From assembly GCA_035574275.1 (NCBI GenBank), contig DATLYY010000007.1, positions 68,928 through 105,471 of the forward strand: a stretch of 36,544 nt of DNA, given 5' to 3'. Below the pieces are notes generated by a model. It made no database searches. It was not told the DNA's origin and saw only the letters and a program-made list of their open reading frames with translations. This DNA is from Verrucomicrobiia bacterium (GTDB lineage Bacteria; Zixibacteria; MSB-5A5; DSPP01). The translations under genes were made by a program, and so were the position numbers. Below, piece after piece: positions 1-8,470 of this stretch; within the stretch, counting starts at the first letter, position 1; the number at the start of each line of letters is the position of its first letter.

Positions 1-1307
1 ATACCTGGTTTTCCTCCTGGCTCTGGCCTTTTTCCACCTTCGGCTGGCCGGAAAAAACGCGCGATTTGGAATTGTTCTATCCGACCAAATCCCTTTTCAC
101 CGCTTCGGAAATCATTTTTCTCTGGGTGGCGAGGATGGTAATGGCCGGACTGGAGTTTATGGGAAAAGAGCCGTTTTCCGATGTCTATATCCACGGCACC
201 GTGCGGGATTCAATAGGCCGGCGGATGTCCAAGTCGCTGGGCAACGGCATCGACCCGTTGGAAATCATTGACAAATTCGGCCCGGATGCCCTGCGGGCCA
301 CCTTGGTTTTCGCGTCGCCGGAGGGGGAGGATCCCAAGCTTTCCTCCAACAGCTTTGAGCAGGGGAGGAACTTCGCCAACAAGCTCTGGAACGCCGCCCG
401 CTTCGTGCAAATGTCCGTTCCTGATTTGGATAAACGGGCGGCAGAAGGAATTCCAAGCAAGGTTGAAAACTGGGCCAACCGTTGGATGCTGGGGCGCTGG
501 GATACTTCCGTGGCCAAAGTCACCAAGGAATTGGAGGCCTTCCGCTTCAACGCCGCAGCGCTCGCGTTGTACGAACTTTTCTGGCACGATTTCGCCGACT
601 GGTATCTGGAACTTTCCAAAACAAGTTTGCGCCAAGGTTCAGAAGCCGAAAAAGCCGAAACGGAACGGGTTTTGGCCTCGCTTCTTAGGCGAATGCTCAT
701 TCTCCTACATCCGTTTGTTCCCTTCGTAACCGAAGAGCTTTTTGCCTCACTCGGCTTCGCTGGGAACTTGAGAAGCATTACCGAAGAAAGCTGGCAAAAT
801 TTACAAGTTTATATCAAACAAGAAATTGAGCTAGATGAACAAGTAAACATGTTTCAATTAAGCAGTAGTAGTATGAGGAACTTGAGATCAGAAGCGCAGG
901 TGCCACCAAGTGAAAAAGTTACTTTTATAATTACAGTAACCAATAAAGACTATCAGGAATTCTTCAACAAGACTGAACCATATTTGAAGGATATCGTTCG
1001 TGCATCTGAGTTGAATATATGGTTAAATGAGAAGCCCCAAAATTGGTCAAACTTATCAGTTTTACCACATGCACAGCACTTCATGATATATACGAAAAAT
1101 GTAGATGTTGCATCGGAGCGTGAGAAATTAAAAGTCGAACTGGAGCGGATTTCCGGCCTTATCGCCGGTACCTCGGCCCGTCTATCGGATTCCCAATTTC
1201 TTTCCAAAGCGCCGGAGTCGGTGCGGGTCAAGGAAAAAGAGAAGCTGGCCAAACTCGAAGGTATGAAACGGGAACTGGAAGAAAGTTTGAAAAACCTGGG
1301 AATATAG
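1..1307 (+). CDS. valS: Valine-tRNA ligase, C-terminal part (5' truncated by window edge)
   Basis: Charges tRNA-Val with valine in the cytoplasm. The reading frame is open from the first base, so this is a 3' fragment; the apparent TTG start at 66 is an internal leucine. Visible are the class I synthetase core leading to the KMSKS loop (seen as RRMSKSLGN, encoded near 210-245), then the helical anticodon-binding domain (roughly 380-800), and a charged C-terminal segment typical of the ValRS tRNA-binding coiled coil (about 1110-1307). The order FLWVARM, YIHG, RMSKSLGN, NKLWNA matches ValRS rather than IleRS or LeuRS. Bases 781-1140 are strikingly AT-rich (about 36% G+C by hand count) compared with flanks near 60%, although the frame stays open and the family pattern is kept. 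Ends 42 bases before the DUF4139 gene. Confidence 0.96.
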   Translation, partial: TWFSSWLWPFSTFGWPEKTRDLELFYPTKSLFTASEIIFLWVARMVMAGLEFMGKEPFSDVYIHGTVRDSIGRRMSKSLGNGIDPLEIIDKFGPDALRATLVFASPEGEDPKLSSNSFEQGRNFANKLWNAARFVQMSVPDLDKRAAEGIPSKVENWANRWMLGRWDTSVAKVTKELEAFRFNAAALALYELFWHDFADWYLELSKTSLRQGSEAEKAETERVLASLLRRMLILLHPFVPFVTEELFASLGFAGNLRSITEESWQNLQVYIKQEIELDEQVNMFQLSSSSMRNLRSEAQVPPSEKVTFIITVTNKDYQEFFNKTEPYLKDIVRASELNIWLNEKPQNWSNLSVLPHAQHFMIYTKNVDVASEREKLKVELERISGLIAGTSARLSDSQFLSKAPESVRVKEKEKLAKLEGMKRELEESLKNLGI

Positions 1308-1349
1308 TCCAGAGGGATGAGTATTATAGGATGACAGGAGGGAGAAGCT

Positions 1350-2723
1350 ATGTCAGAGGATAAAAAAACCGGTTTCAGAAGGGGGTGGCTGTTGGGTTGT
1401 TTCCTCACCATCTTTTTTGCTTCCAATACCTTTTCCCAGAGCGACTTGACCGTCACTGTCTACAACGACGGCCGGGGGCTGGTCAAGGATGTCCGGGAGC
1501 TTTCTTTCAAGCGCGGCGCAGACACGGTCAAAATCACAGATGTGGCCGCATCTTTAGACCCGACTTCTGTTCGCTTTGAACCGCTTGTCAAGAAAAATGA
1601 TATTGACCTGCTCGAGCAGAATTTTGAATTCGATTTGGTCGGCTCGGAAAAACTTTTGAACAAGTATCTGGACAAAACCATCGATTTGGTCACCAAGGAC
1701 CAAAAGGTCTTTTCCGGCAAACTACTTTCCTATAGCGGCGGGAATTACGTTCTCGATGTTTCCAATGGCGGTATACGGATGGTCAACTCTGGAGAAGTGG
1801 TCAACATTTCAATGCCGGAATTGCCCGCCGGCTTTTACACCCGCCCGACTTTGGTCTGGCTCTTCAACAGCCGTTATTCAGGCAAGGAGAAGTGTCAGGT
1901 TTCGTATTTGACAGGAAATCTGGGCTGGCACGCCGAATATGTTGCTCTGGTCAACCCCACCGACGACCGGCTCTCCCTCTCTGGCTGGGTTTCCATCGAC
2001 AACCGTTCCGGGGCTACTTATCCAAAAGCAAAGTTAAAACTGGTTGCCGGTGAATTACATCGTGCCAAACAGCCGCGTCTTATGCGGGCCATGGACGGCG
2101 TGGCGGCGGAGGCGGTGGCACCATTTGAAGAAAAATCCTTCTTCGAATACCACCTTTACACCTTAGCGTTTCCGACCACGCTGGCCAATAATCAAATCAA
2201 GCAGGTTTCCCTTTTTGACCCCGCTGAAACGCCGGTTAAAAAACACTTCATTTATGACCCCGATCGGGATGCCAAAAAAGCCTCGGTCGTTTTGGAGTTC
2301 AAGAACGCCAAGGAGGCCGGTTTGGGGATGGCGCTGCCGGCCGGCATCGTGCGTATAATGAAAAGAGACACGGATGGAGGCATCGAGCTTATCGGCGAAG
2401 ACAACCTGGAGCACACCCCCAAGGATGAACGGGTGGAGCTTACGGTCGGCAAGGCGTTCGACATCGCGTGCGAACAGGCCCAAAAAGACCGCCGCCAGAT
2501 TTCCAACAAGGTTTGGGAGGAGGATTGGGAAATTTCAGTGCGCAACCACAAAACCGAGCCAGTGACCGTCCGGGTGGTCAAGCATTTTTGGGGTTTCTGG
2601 GAGATTCGCCAAAGCTCCCACTCCTCCATCAAAAAAGATGCCTCCACGGTCTGGTTCGAAATATCGGTTGACAAGGACAAGGAAACCAAGCTAACTTTGA
2701 CCGTGCGTTATGAGAATAAGTGA
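1350..2723 (+). CDS. Secreted DUF4139 domain protein
   Basis: A 457-residue protein of unknown molecular function. The N-terminus is basic, followed by a hydrophobic stretch at about residues 13-29 and a likely cleavage region, so export is probable. The rest resembles DUF4139 proteins: an N-terminal beta domain starting with a 'VTVYNDGRGLVKDVREL' pattern, then a beta-rich domain with 'YLTGNLGWHAEYVALV' and 'WVSIDNRSGATYPKAKLKLVAGE', which are hallmark strings of that family. The start is fixed by an excellent Shine-Dalgarno AGGAGGGAG at 1336-1344, 5 bases before the ATG. It is followed by a TPR protein gene whose ribosome site lies just after this stop codon, suggesting co-transcription. Family assignment is from recognised motifs; no function is claimed. 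Confidence 0.85.
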   Translation: MSEDKKTGFRRGWLLGCFLTIFFASNTFSQSDLTVTVYNDGRGLVKDVRELSFKRGADTVKITDVAASLDPTSVRFEPLVKKNDIDLLEQNFEFDLVGSEKLLNKYLDKTIDLVTKDQKVFSGKLLSYSGGNYVLDVSNGGIRMVNSGEVVNISMPELPAGFYTRPTLVWLFNSRYSGKEKCQVSYLTGNLGWHAEYVALVNPTDDRLSLSGWVSIDNRSGATYPKAKLKLVAGELHRAKQPRLMRAMDGVAAEAVAPFEEKSFFEYHLYTLAFPTTLANNQIKQVSLFDPAETPVKKHFIYDPDRDAKKASVVLEFKNAKEAGLGMALPAGIVRIMKRDTDGGIELIGEDNLEHTPKDERVELTVGKAFDIACEQAQKDRRQISNKVWEEDWEISVRNHKTEPVTVRVVKHFWGFWEIRQSSHSSIKKDASTVWFEISVDKDKETKLTLTVRYENK

Positions 2724-2736
2724 GGAAGGAAAGAGG

Positions 2737-3852
2737 ATGAGACAGCTTTTGCTGACTTTCGCCATGGTGAGTGTCTGGGCAACGTTTGTCTGGGCTGACT
2801 GCAAGCCGCGCGATTATTACACCCGTTCGGCCAAAATCTACATCAACCCTTCCCAGGGAAAACAGGATTTGAAACGCGCTGAACAGCTGATTACCGAGGG
2901 ACTCAAGTGCTACCCGGAAGACGGGGAGATGCAGTACACGGCGGCCTGGATGTACTCCCAGAAAAAAGAATTCCAAAAAATGATGGACGCTCTGAACGCT
3001 GCCATCAAGTTCTCCCCGCAATGGAAACCCAAGGCCGAAACGCTGAAGGCGGTTGTGTTCGGCGAAACGTTCAACCAGGCCATCGGATTTTTGGAGAAGG
3101 GAACCAAGGCGGCCACCCGCAAAGACAGCATCAAAAATTTCAGGGAGGCAATCAATCTCTATCGTGGCTGCATCCTGATGGACTCCACCGCCACCGGCCC
3201 CTACAAAAATCTTTCCTTCGTTTATTATGCCCTCGGCATTCAGGACACCTCTACCTATTATGATGGGGTGGCTTTCAAAATGAAACCCGATTCCACCCGT
3301 TGGGGATATGCTTATGCCGTTGGGCTTGTCAACCAGAAAGATTACAGGGCTGCCATAGGTATTCTGGAAAAAGTGGTGGCGGCCGATACGGCATTTTGGG
3401 ATGCCTGGGGGCTTTTAGGCCAGCTCTACGGGGCTGAAGACAGTTTGGATAAAATGGTTTACGTATACCAAAAACTTTTGCGCCAGTATCCCGACTCGGC
3501 CGAATTTTTGGGGCAATTGGCCATGTACAACTTGGGCAAGGGCTCGAACGCCAAAACCTTCAAGGAAGGGGCTCCGTATTTTCACCAGGCCGATACGCTA
3601 TATACGCGCTATCTGGCCAAAAACCCGGCGGACAGCAATTCGTGGTATAATCGGGGGCTGGCGTTGGCTTCCCTCAAAGAGTATGCGAAAGCCAAGGATG
3701 TTTTAAAAACGGCTACGGATAAATTCCCCGGATTTCCGGAGTTGTGGGAATCGCTGTCCGGAGCGTACGCCCAATTGGGAATGGCCAAAGAGGCTAAAGA
3801 AGCTTTTGAGAAATTCCAAAAGTTAAGTGGCAAACCAGCCACGCAAAAATGA
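2737..3852 (+). CDS. Secreted tetratricopeptide repeat protein
   Basis: A 371-residue protein with a signal peptide (about residues 1-20, MRQLLLTFAMVSVWATFVWA) and several TPR-like helical repeats. Clear repeat units are 'WDAWGLLGQLYGAEDSLDKM', 'SNSWYNRGLALASLKEYAKA' and 'PELWESLSGAYAQLGMAKEA', with the typical W/Y-G-A-Y/L-A spacing. It is likely a periplasmic or outer-membrane-associated scaffold for protein-protein contacts; partners are unknown. I chose the ATG at 2737 over an in-frame ATG at 2710 because it is preceded by the purine-rich ribosome site GAGGAAGGAAAGAGG and begins directly with the signal peptide, whereas 2710 overlaps the upstream gene. A rho-independent terminator follows 19 bases after the stop. 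Confidence 0.85.
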   Translation: MRQLLLTFAMVSVWATFVWADCKPRDYYTRSAKIYINPSQGKQDLKRAEQLITEGLKCYPEDGEMQYTAAWMYSQKKEFQKMMDALNAAIKFSPQWKPKAETLKAVVFGETFNQAIGFLEKGTKAATRKDSIKNFREAINLYRGCILMDSTATGPYKNLSFVYYALGIQDTSTYYDGVAFKMKPDSTRWGYAYAVGLVNQKDYRAAIGILEKVVAADTAFWDAWGLLGQLYGAEDSLDKMVYVYQKLLRQYPDSAEFLGQLAMYNLGKGSNAKTFKEGAPYFHQADTLYTRYLAKNPADSNSWYNRGLALASLKEYAKAKDVLKTATDKFPGFPELWESLSGAYAQLGMAKEAKEAFEKFQKLSGKPATQK

Positions 3853-3870
3853 AAAAAACTGGCTTTTCCC

Positions 3871-3900
3871 AAAGGCGGACTCGCTCCGCCTTTTTTGTTT
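3871..3900 (+). terminator. Rho-independent terminator after the TPR gene
   Basis: A 9-bp perfect stem AAAGGCGGA (3871-3879) and TCCGCCTTT (3885-3893) around a 5-base loop, running into a T-rich tract (TTTTTTGTTT, 3891-3900). It ends the valS-side transcript. The T tract ends at the base before the priA ATG, so there is no room for a separate promoter or ribosome site for priA. Confidence 0.85.
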
Positions 3901-6342
3901 ATGCCGCTTGAAGTCGGTTTTCCCTTTCGTGCCGGCCCCGCTTTAAGCTACGAAGCACCCAAGGGGGTTGATCCCAAAGTTCTTTTGGGTTGCCGGGTTG
4001 TGGTGCCGCTCGGTTCCAAAAAAGAAATCGGCGTAGTCATCGGCTTGGACGCCCCCCGCACCCCGGGAATTAAGACCGTAGAAAAGGTAATCGATTCACA
4101 ACCGGCCTATTTGCCGTCCATTCTTTCATTGGTTCGCTGGGCGGCGGACTATTATATCAGCCCTCTCGGCCCCGCCCTGCGCGCCGCGGTGCCCGGGGAA
4201 GTGCAAAGCAAAATCTTTCGTAAAATAAAGTTTCTTTTGCCGGCCGACACCCCCGTTCCGGACGAACTCTTCAGAACGGAAAAGGAACTCTTCTTCTTTC
4301 TTGCCAATGAGGGAGAAGTTGAACTGAAAAAGCTCGCCTCGCGGTTTCCCAAAGCGGCTTTGAACCGGCACCTTTTGGATTTTGCACGCCGCGGCTGGAT
4401 TGCCAGCTTCGACGTTCTGGAAGAGAGTCCCGGCGCCAAAAAGGTTTTGTGCCTTTCCGCCAACCTCGATTTTCAGAATGAATCCTCGTCGGCTGAATTT
4501 TTAAAACTTGTTTCCGAAATTCCAGCCAAAGATGAAAAGAAAAAACATCTGCTTTTATTCCTTCTGGAGCGCCCCGGCTTTCATCCGCTTGCCGAATTAG
4601 CCAAACGCTTCGGCCTTTCCCGCACGGCTATCTCCGCTCTGGCTCAAAGGGGACTGGTCAAACTCGAAAAGAAATCGGAGGAGGAACGGGCCGTATTTCC
4701 GCAAAAAAAGGAGCTCGTTCTCTCCGCCCAGCAGAAAACCGCCTTCGAAACCATCCGCGAGACGCTTGGAGCCGGGCGCTTTGAGCCGTTTTTACTCTAT
4801 GGGGTCACCGGTTCCGGTAAAACGGAGGTGTACTTCGCCTCCATCGAAGAAGTTCTGAAACAGGGGCGGCAGGCGCTCGTTCTTTTGCCCGAAATTTCGG
4901 TCGCTTCCCAAATCATCACCCGCTTCCGGGCCCGCTTCGGAAACCAGGTCGCCGCCTTGCACTCCGGCTTGACCCCCGGCCAAAAAGCGGCAGCGTGGAA
5001 GGCCGTACGCACCGGGGCGTATCCCATTGTCGTCGGCGTCCGCTCGGCGGTTTTTGCCCCCTTGGAAAAGCTTGGTTTAATCATTGTGGACGAGGAGCAT
5101 TCCGTCAGCTACAAGCAGACCGAAGCGGTGCCCTATTACCACGCCCGCGATGCCGCCTTGATGCGGGCGCAAATCGAAGAAATTCCAATCGTTCTGGGTT
5201 CCGCCACGCCCTCGGTCGAGTCGTTCTATCACGCCCAGACGGGCAAGTACAAACTATTGGAGTTGACCGAACGTTTCGGCGGGCAGAAATTACCCCGGTT
5301 CGAAATCATTGATTTGCGCCGCGAAGCCAAACCGCTTCTGGCCGGGAATCTTTCCGGCACGCTGGTTTCCAGCCTGAAAAAGTCGCTGGAAGAAGGGAAT
5401 CAAGCGATTTTGTTTTTGAACCGCCGCGGCTTTTCCTCTTGGGTTCATTGCTCCTCCTGCGGCTTTGTCTTCATCTGCCCCCGCTGCGACGCCGCCTACA
5501 CTTATCACAAAAAGGATTTAACGCTGCGCTGCCATCTTTGCGGAAAAAAGGAAAAAGCCCCGACAGTCTGTCCCCAGTGCCTCGGTGCCACGCTCGATTT
5601 CCGCGGCACCGGCACCCAGCGGGTGGAGGAGGGCCTGGCCTCATTCAAAGATTTGGGCGTGGCGCGCATGGATTACGATACCACCCGCAAAGCCGGGGCG
5701 TATCACAAAATTCTTTCCGGTTTCGCCGCCAGGAAATACCACCTGCTTTTGGGCACCCAAATGGTCACCAAGGGGCTGGATTTCCCGCTGGTTAACTGGG
5801 TTGGTGTCCTTTCCGCCGATGCCCATATCTATCTGCCCGATTTCCGTTCTCGCGAGCGTACTTTTCAGCTTTTGACCCAAGTGGCCGGCCGGGCCGGAAG
5901 GCACATCAAGGAGGGAAAGGTTTTAATCCAGACCTACCAGCCGGAAAATCCGATCTTGCAGGAAGTCGCCGCGAGCGACTATCGGCAGTTTTACGAGAAT
6001 GAAATCGCCGGGCGGAAAAGGCATTTTTATCCTCCTTTTTCGCGGCTCGTTTTGCTCATTTTCTCTTCCAAAAAAGAAGACGCCGCCCGCGATTCGGCCG
6101 CCAATTGGGCTCAAAAACTTTCCGAAATGGCAAAGAGTGTCAAACCGCTCGAAGTGCTGGGCCCCGCCCCCCATTTTTTGGCCAAATTGCGCAACCGTTA
6201 CCGCTGGCAGGTGCTCCTCAAAACCGGCCAGATTTTGAAACTTATTGCCGAATTAAAAAAGCTAAAAGAGGACTGGCAGCGCTTCCACAAAGTCGATTCG
6301 GTTTTTTTGGACATCCTTGTCGACCCGCAAAGTTTGGTCTAA
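3901..6342 (+). CDS. priA: Primosomal replication restart helicase PriA
   Basis: An 813-residue 3'-5' DNA helicase that recognises stalled forks and reloads the replicative helicase. Domains in order: an N-terminal 3'-DNA-binding domain (about 1-100), a winged-helix-like segment, a DEXH helicase core with Walker A GVTGSGKTE starting near residue 301 and DEEH near residue 397, a zinc-binding insert with eight cysteines in CxxC pairs (about 518-562), and helicase motifs GTQMVTKGLDFP and QVAGRAGR. Length and motif order fit full-length PriA. The start is uncertain: ATG at 3901 gives a conserved N-terminus but directly follows a terminator and has no Shine-Dalgarno; TTG at 3895 lies inside the terminator T tract; GTG codons near 4000 would remove the first strands of the DNA-binding domain. 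Translation may be leaderless or depend on an unusual leader. Confidence 0.96.
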   Translation: MPLEVGFPFRAGPALSYEAPKGVDPKVLLGCRVVVPLGSKKEIGVVIGLDAPRTPGIKTVEKVIDSQPAYLPSILSLVRWAADYYISPLGPALRAAVPGEVQSKIFRKIKFLLPADTPVPDELFRTEKELFFFLANEGEVELKKLASRFPKAALNRHLLDFARRGWIASFDVLEESPGAKKVLCLSANLDFQNESSSAEFLKLVSEIPAKDEKKKHLLLFLLERPGFHPLAELAKRFGLSRTAISALAQRGLVKLEKKSEEERAVFPQKKELVLSAQQKTAFETIRETLGAGRFEPFLLYGVTGSGKTEVYFASIEEVLKQGRQALVLLPEISVASQIITRFRARFGNQVAALHSGLTPGQKAAAWKAVRTGAYPIVVGVRSAVFAPLEKLGLIIVDEEHSVSYKQTEAVPYYHARDAALMRAQIEEIPIVLGSATPSVESFYHAQTGKYKLLELTERFGGQKLPRFEIIDLRREAKPLLAGNLSGTLVSSLKKSLEEGNQAILFLNRRGFSSWVHCSSCGFVFICPRCDAAYTYHKKDLTLRCHLCGKKEKAPTVCPQCLGATLDFRGTGTQRVEEGLASFKDLGVARMDYDTTRKAGAYHKILSGFAARKYHLLLGTQMVTKGLDFPLVNWVGVLSADAHIYLPDFRSRERTFQLLTQVAGRAGRHIKEGKVLIQTYQPENPILQEVAASDYRQFYENEIAGRKRHFYPPFSRLVLLIFSSKKEDAARDSAANWAQKLSEMAKSVKPLEVLGPAPHFLAKLRNRYRWQVLLKTGQILKLIAELKKLKEDWQRFHKVDSVFLDILVDPQSLV

Positions 6343-6423
6343 TGCCGACGCAGTTTGGGAGGTGTTCGGGTAATCAAATCCCCGTAACTTGCCGTCCGCT
6401 CCCTTTTTTCGTAGTTTAAGTGA

Positions 6424-7110
6424 ATGGCAAAAATGGCTATCCAGGAAAAACTGGTAACCCTTGAAGAGGTCAAGAAAAACGAAGACGTCCGGCTGCTTAT
6501 CGAAATGGCCGATCGCTACTTGGGGGTCATTGGTTATACAGAACACGGGTTGCGCCACACCGCTTTAGTGGCCAATATCGCCTACAACGTGATGACCCGT
6601 CTCAAACGCACCGAACGCCAGGCCCAGCTCGCTTCCATCGCCGCCTATCTGCACGACATCGGCAACGTGGTCACCCGCGACCATCACGCCCAGACGGGCG
6701 CCCTTTTGGCCTACCGGATTCTGTCCAATATGGATATGCCCAAAGAGGAGGTTCTGGAAATTATGGCGGCCATTGGCAGCCACGAAGAGCGGGGGGGACA
6801 GCCGGTGAATGAAATCGGCGCGGCCGTGATTTTGGCGGACAAATCGGACGTGCACCGCTCCCGGGTGCGCGCCACCGGCTCCATCAAGGAGGATATCCAC
6901 GACCGGGTGAACTACGCGGCCACTTCCTCCTTTTTGCGGGTGGAGGAGGACAAGGGGGTTATCTCCCTCGAATTGAAAATCGACACCTCGATTTCGCAGG
7001 TGATGGAGTATTTTGAAATCTTCCTCTCCCGTATGGCCTTCTGTCGGCGGGCCGCGGAGTTTTTGAAAATGAAATTCGAACTGGAAATCAACGGGCAGAG
7101 ATTGTTGTGA
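6424..7110 (+). CDS. HD-domain metal-dependent phosphohydrolase
   Basis: A 228-residue cytoplasmic protein with a complete HD-type metal site: histidines at 41/45 (HGLRHT), the HD pair at 77-78 (YLHDIGN), histidines at 87-88 (RDHHAQ), His120 (SHEE) and Asp139 (LADKSD). The arrangement fits HDIG-like phosphohydrolases that act on nucleotides or cyclic nucleotides; the substrate cannot be read from the sequence. A C-terminal extension (about 155-228) has no motif I recognise. The stop overlaps the purM GTG start by 4 bases (GTGA), so the two are translationally coupled, which weakly hints at a nucleotide-related role. There is an 81-base gap to priA with no promoter I can support, and no strong Shine-Dalgarno; an in-frame ATG at 6433 is an alternative start. 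Confidence 0.8.
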   Translation: MAKMAIQEKLVTLEEVKKNEDVRLLIEMADRYLGVIGYTEHGLRHTALVANIAYNVMTRLKRTERQAQLASIAAYLHDIGNVVTRDHHAQTGALLAYRILSNMDMPKEEVLEIMAAIGSHEERGGQPVNEIGAAVILADKSDVHRSRVRATGSIKEDIHDRVNYAATSSFLRVEEDKGVISLELKIDTSISQVMEYFEIFLSRMAFCRRAAEFLKMKFELEINGQRLL

Positions 7111-8129
7111 GTGAATACAAAAAAGCGGGGGTGGACATCGCCCTGGCGGACGCCGTAAAAAACAAAATCAAACTTTTGGTCGCCTCCACCCGCACGCCTG
7201 CGGTTTTGGCGGACGTGGGCGCCTTCGGCGGGATGATGACTTTTCCTAAGGACTTCAAAGAGCCTGTTTTGGTTGCCTCCACGGACGGCGTCGGCACCAA
7301 GCTGAAAGTGGCCATCGCCGCCCGTCGACTGGACACCGTCGGGGAGGATTTGGTCAATCACTCCGTCAACGACTTGCTGGTACAGGGCGCGGCTCCTTTG
7401 TTTTTTATGGATTATCAGGCCTGGGGAAAATTGGATGCCTCCGCCGCGGAGGTTTTGATGGAAGGATTAGTCCGCGGCTGCAAAAAGCACAACTGTCCCC
7501 TTTTGGGCGGTGAAACGGCCGAAATGCCCGGTTTTTATGCCGATGGGGAGTTCGACTTGGCGGGGTTTATGGTCGGTGTTGTGGAAAAAAACAAAATCTT
7601 GGACGGCCGGAGCATTACTCCAGGGGACATTTTAATCGGCCTCGCGTCCTCCGGCCTCCACACCAACGGCTATTCGCTTGCCCGCAAGGTGTTGCTGGAC
7701 TCCGGTCTTTACCGGTTGGACAGCTTTCTCCCCGACAACGGAACGACCTTGGCCGATGAGCTCCTGCGCGTCCACCGCTCGTATTTTCATTTATTACACC
7801 CCTTGATTCTGCAAGGGAAATTAAACGGTCTCGCCCACATCACCGGCGGGGGGATACCTGGAAATCTGGTGCGAATTCTGCCCTTCGAGACCTCTGCCGT
7901 GGTGAGCGCCTCCACTTGGGAGGTTCCCCCCATCTTTTCACTTATCCAAAAAGCGGGGGAAGTGAGCAAAGAGGAGATGCACCAGGTTTTCAATATGGGA
8001 ATCGGGATGATTGCCGTGGTGGCCAAGGATAAGTTGGAGGACGTGCTGCGGGACTTGAAGGGGATGAACGAAAAGTTTTGGGTCATCGGCGAAATTACCG
8101 CCGGGAAAAAAGAGGTGGTTTTGCAATGA
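7107..8129 (+). CDS. purM: Phosphoribosylformylglycinamidine cyclo-ligase (AIR synthetase)
   Basis: Catalyses ATP-dependent closure of FGAM to 5-aminoimidazole ribonucleotide, the fifth step of de novo purine synthesis. The 340-residue length is usual. Family strings are all present: 'STDGVGTKLKVA' near residue 53, 'DLVNHSVNDLLVQGA' near 78, 'LLGGETAEMPGFY' near 132, 'GLASSGLHTNGYSLAR' near 177 and 'HITGGGIPGNLVRILP' near 245. GTG start at 7107 overlaps the HD gene stop; the stop at 8127-8129 overlaps the next ATG (ATGA), so three genes are linked by 4-base overlaps. No other purine genes are nearby. Confidence 0.97.
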   Translation: MSEYKKAGVDIALADAVKNKIKLLVASTRTPAVLADVGAFGGMMTFPKDFKEPVLVASTDGVGTKLKVAIAARRLDTVGEDLVNHSVNDLLVQGAAPLFFMDYQAWGKLDASAAEVLMEGLVRGCKKHNCPLLGGETAEMPGFYADGEFDLAGFMVGVVEKNKILDGRSITPGDILIGLASSGLHTNGYSLARKVLLDSGLYRLDSFLPDNGTTLADELLRVHRSYFHLLHPLILQGKLNGLAHITGGGIPGNLVRILPFETSAVVSASTWEVPPIFSLIQKAGEVSKEEMHQVFNMGIGMIAVVAKDKLEDVLRDLKGMNEKFWVIGEITAGKKEVVLQ

Positions 8130-8467
8130 GCGGGCTGGAGCCGGTTTTGAAAAAACTCGAAGAGCTCGGAAAAGTCTTGGTTGTGGCAGGAACTTCCGGC
8201 GCAGCGGTCAACATGAGCGGAGAAATCACCTTTACCGTTCACCCGAACGAAATTTTGCTGGAGTTGAAGGAATGCGCCTGCCGGGTGCACATCAACCCAA
8301 GCAGTTTTCAAACCCTTCATTTCACGCAGGAGGATTTGGGACGCGGGGAACCGGATCCCGTGGTGGAGTTTGCCGATTCCTCCGACCGGCCCGTTTTGCG
8401 CATTTGCTGTCCCTATGAGCCGGAAAAGTTTCTGGCCGTACGGGATTCGCTCCAGCGCGGCGCTTAG
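8126..8467 (+). CDS. Unknown 113-aa cysteine-containing protein
   Basis: A small soluble protein with no signal peptide or membrane segment and no family I recognise with confidence. The middle reads as alternating beta strands ('GEITFTVHPNEILLELKECACRVHIN'-like pattern in two adjacent strands), followed by an acidic stretch and a C-terminal helix. It carries two cysteine pairs, C-A-C near residue 50 and C-C near residue 94. The strand pattern vaguely recalls half-domains of the HemS/ChuX haem-utilisation fold, but this is only an impression. I chose ATG 8126 because it overlaps the purM stop (ATGA) like the preceding junction; longer in-frame starts upstream lie inside purM. gpmI begins 3 bases after its stop, so it is embedded in the operon. 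Confidence 0.72.
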   Translation: MSGLEPVLKKLEELGKVLVVAGTSGAAVNMSGEITFTVHPNEILLELKECACRVHINPSSFQTLHFTQEDLGRGEPDPVVEFADSSDRPVLRICCPYEPEKFLAVRDSLQRGA

Positions 8468-8470
8468 TTT

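Noticed and set aside
1320-1330. TATTAT as a -10 element before the DUF4139 gene
   Set aside because: No -35-like hexamer at suitable spacing, and the resulting start would leave almost no leader before the ribosome site.
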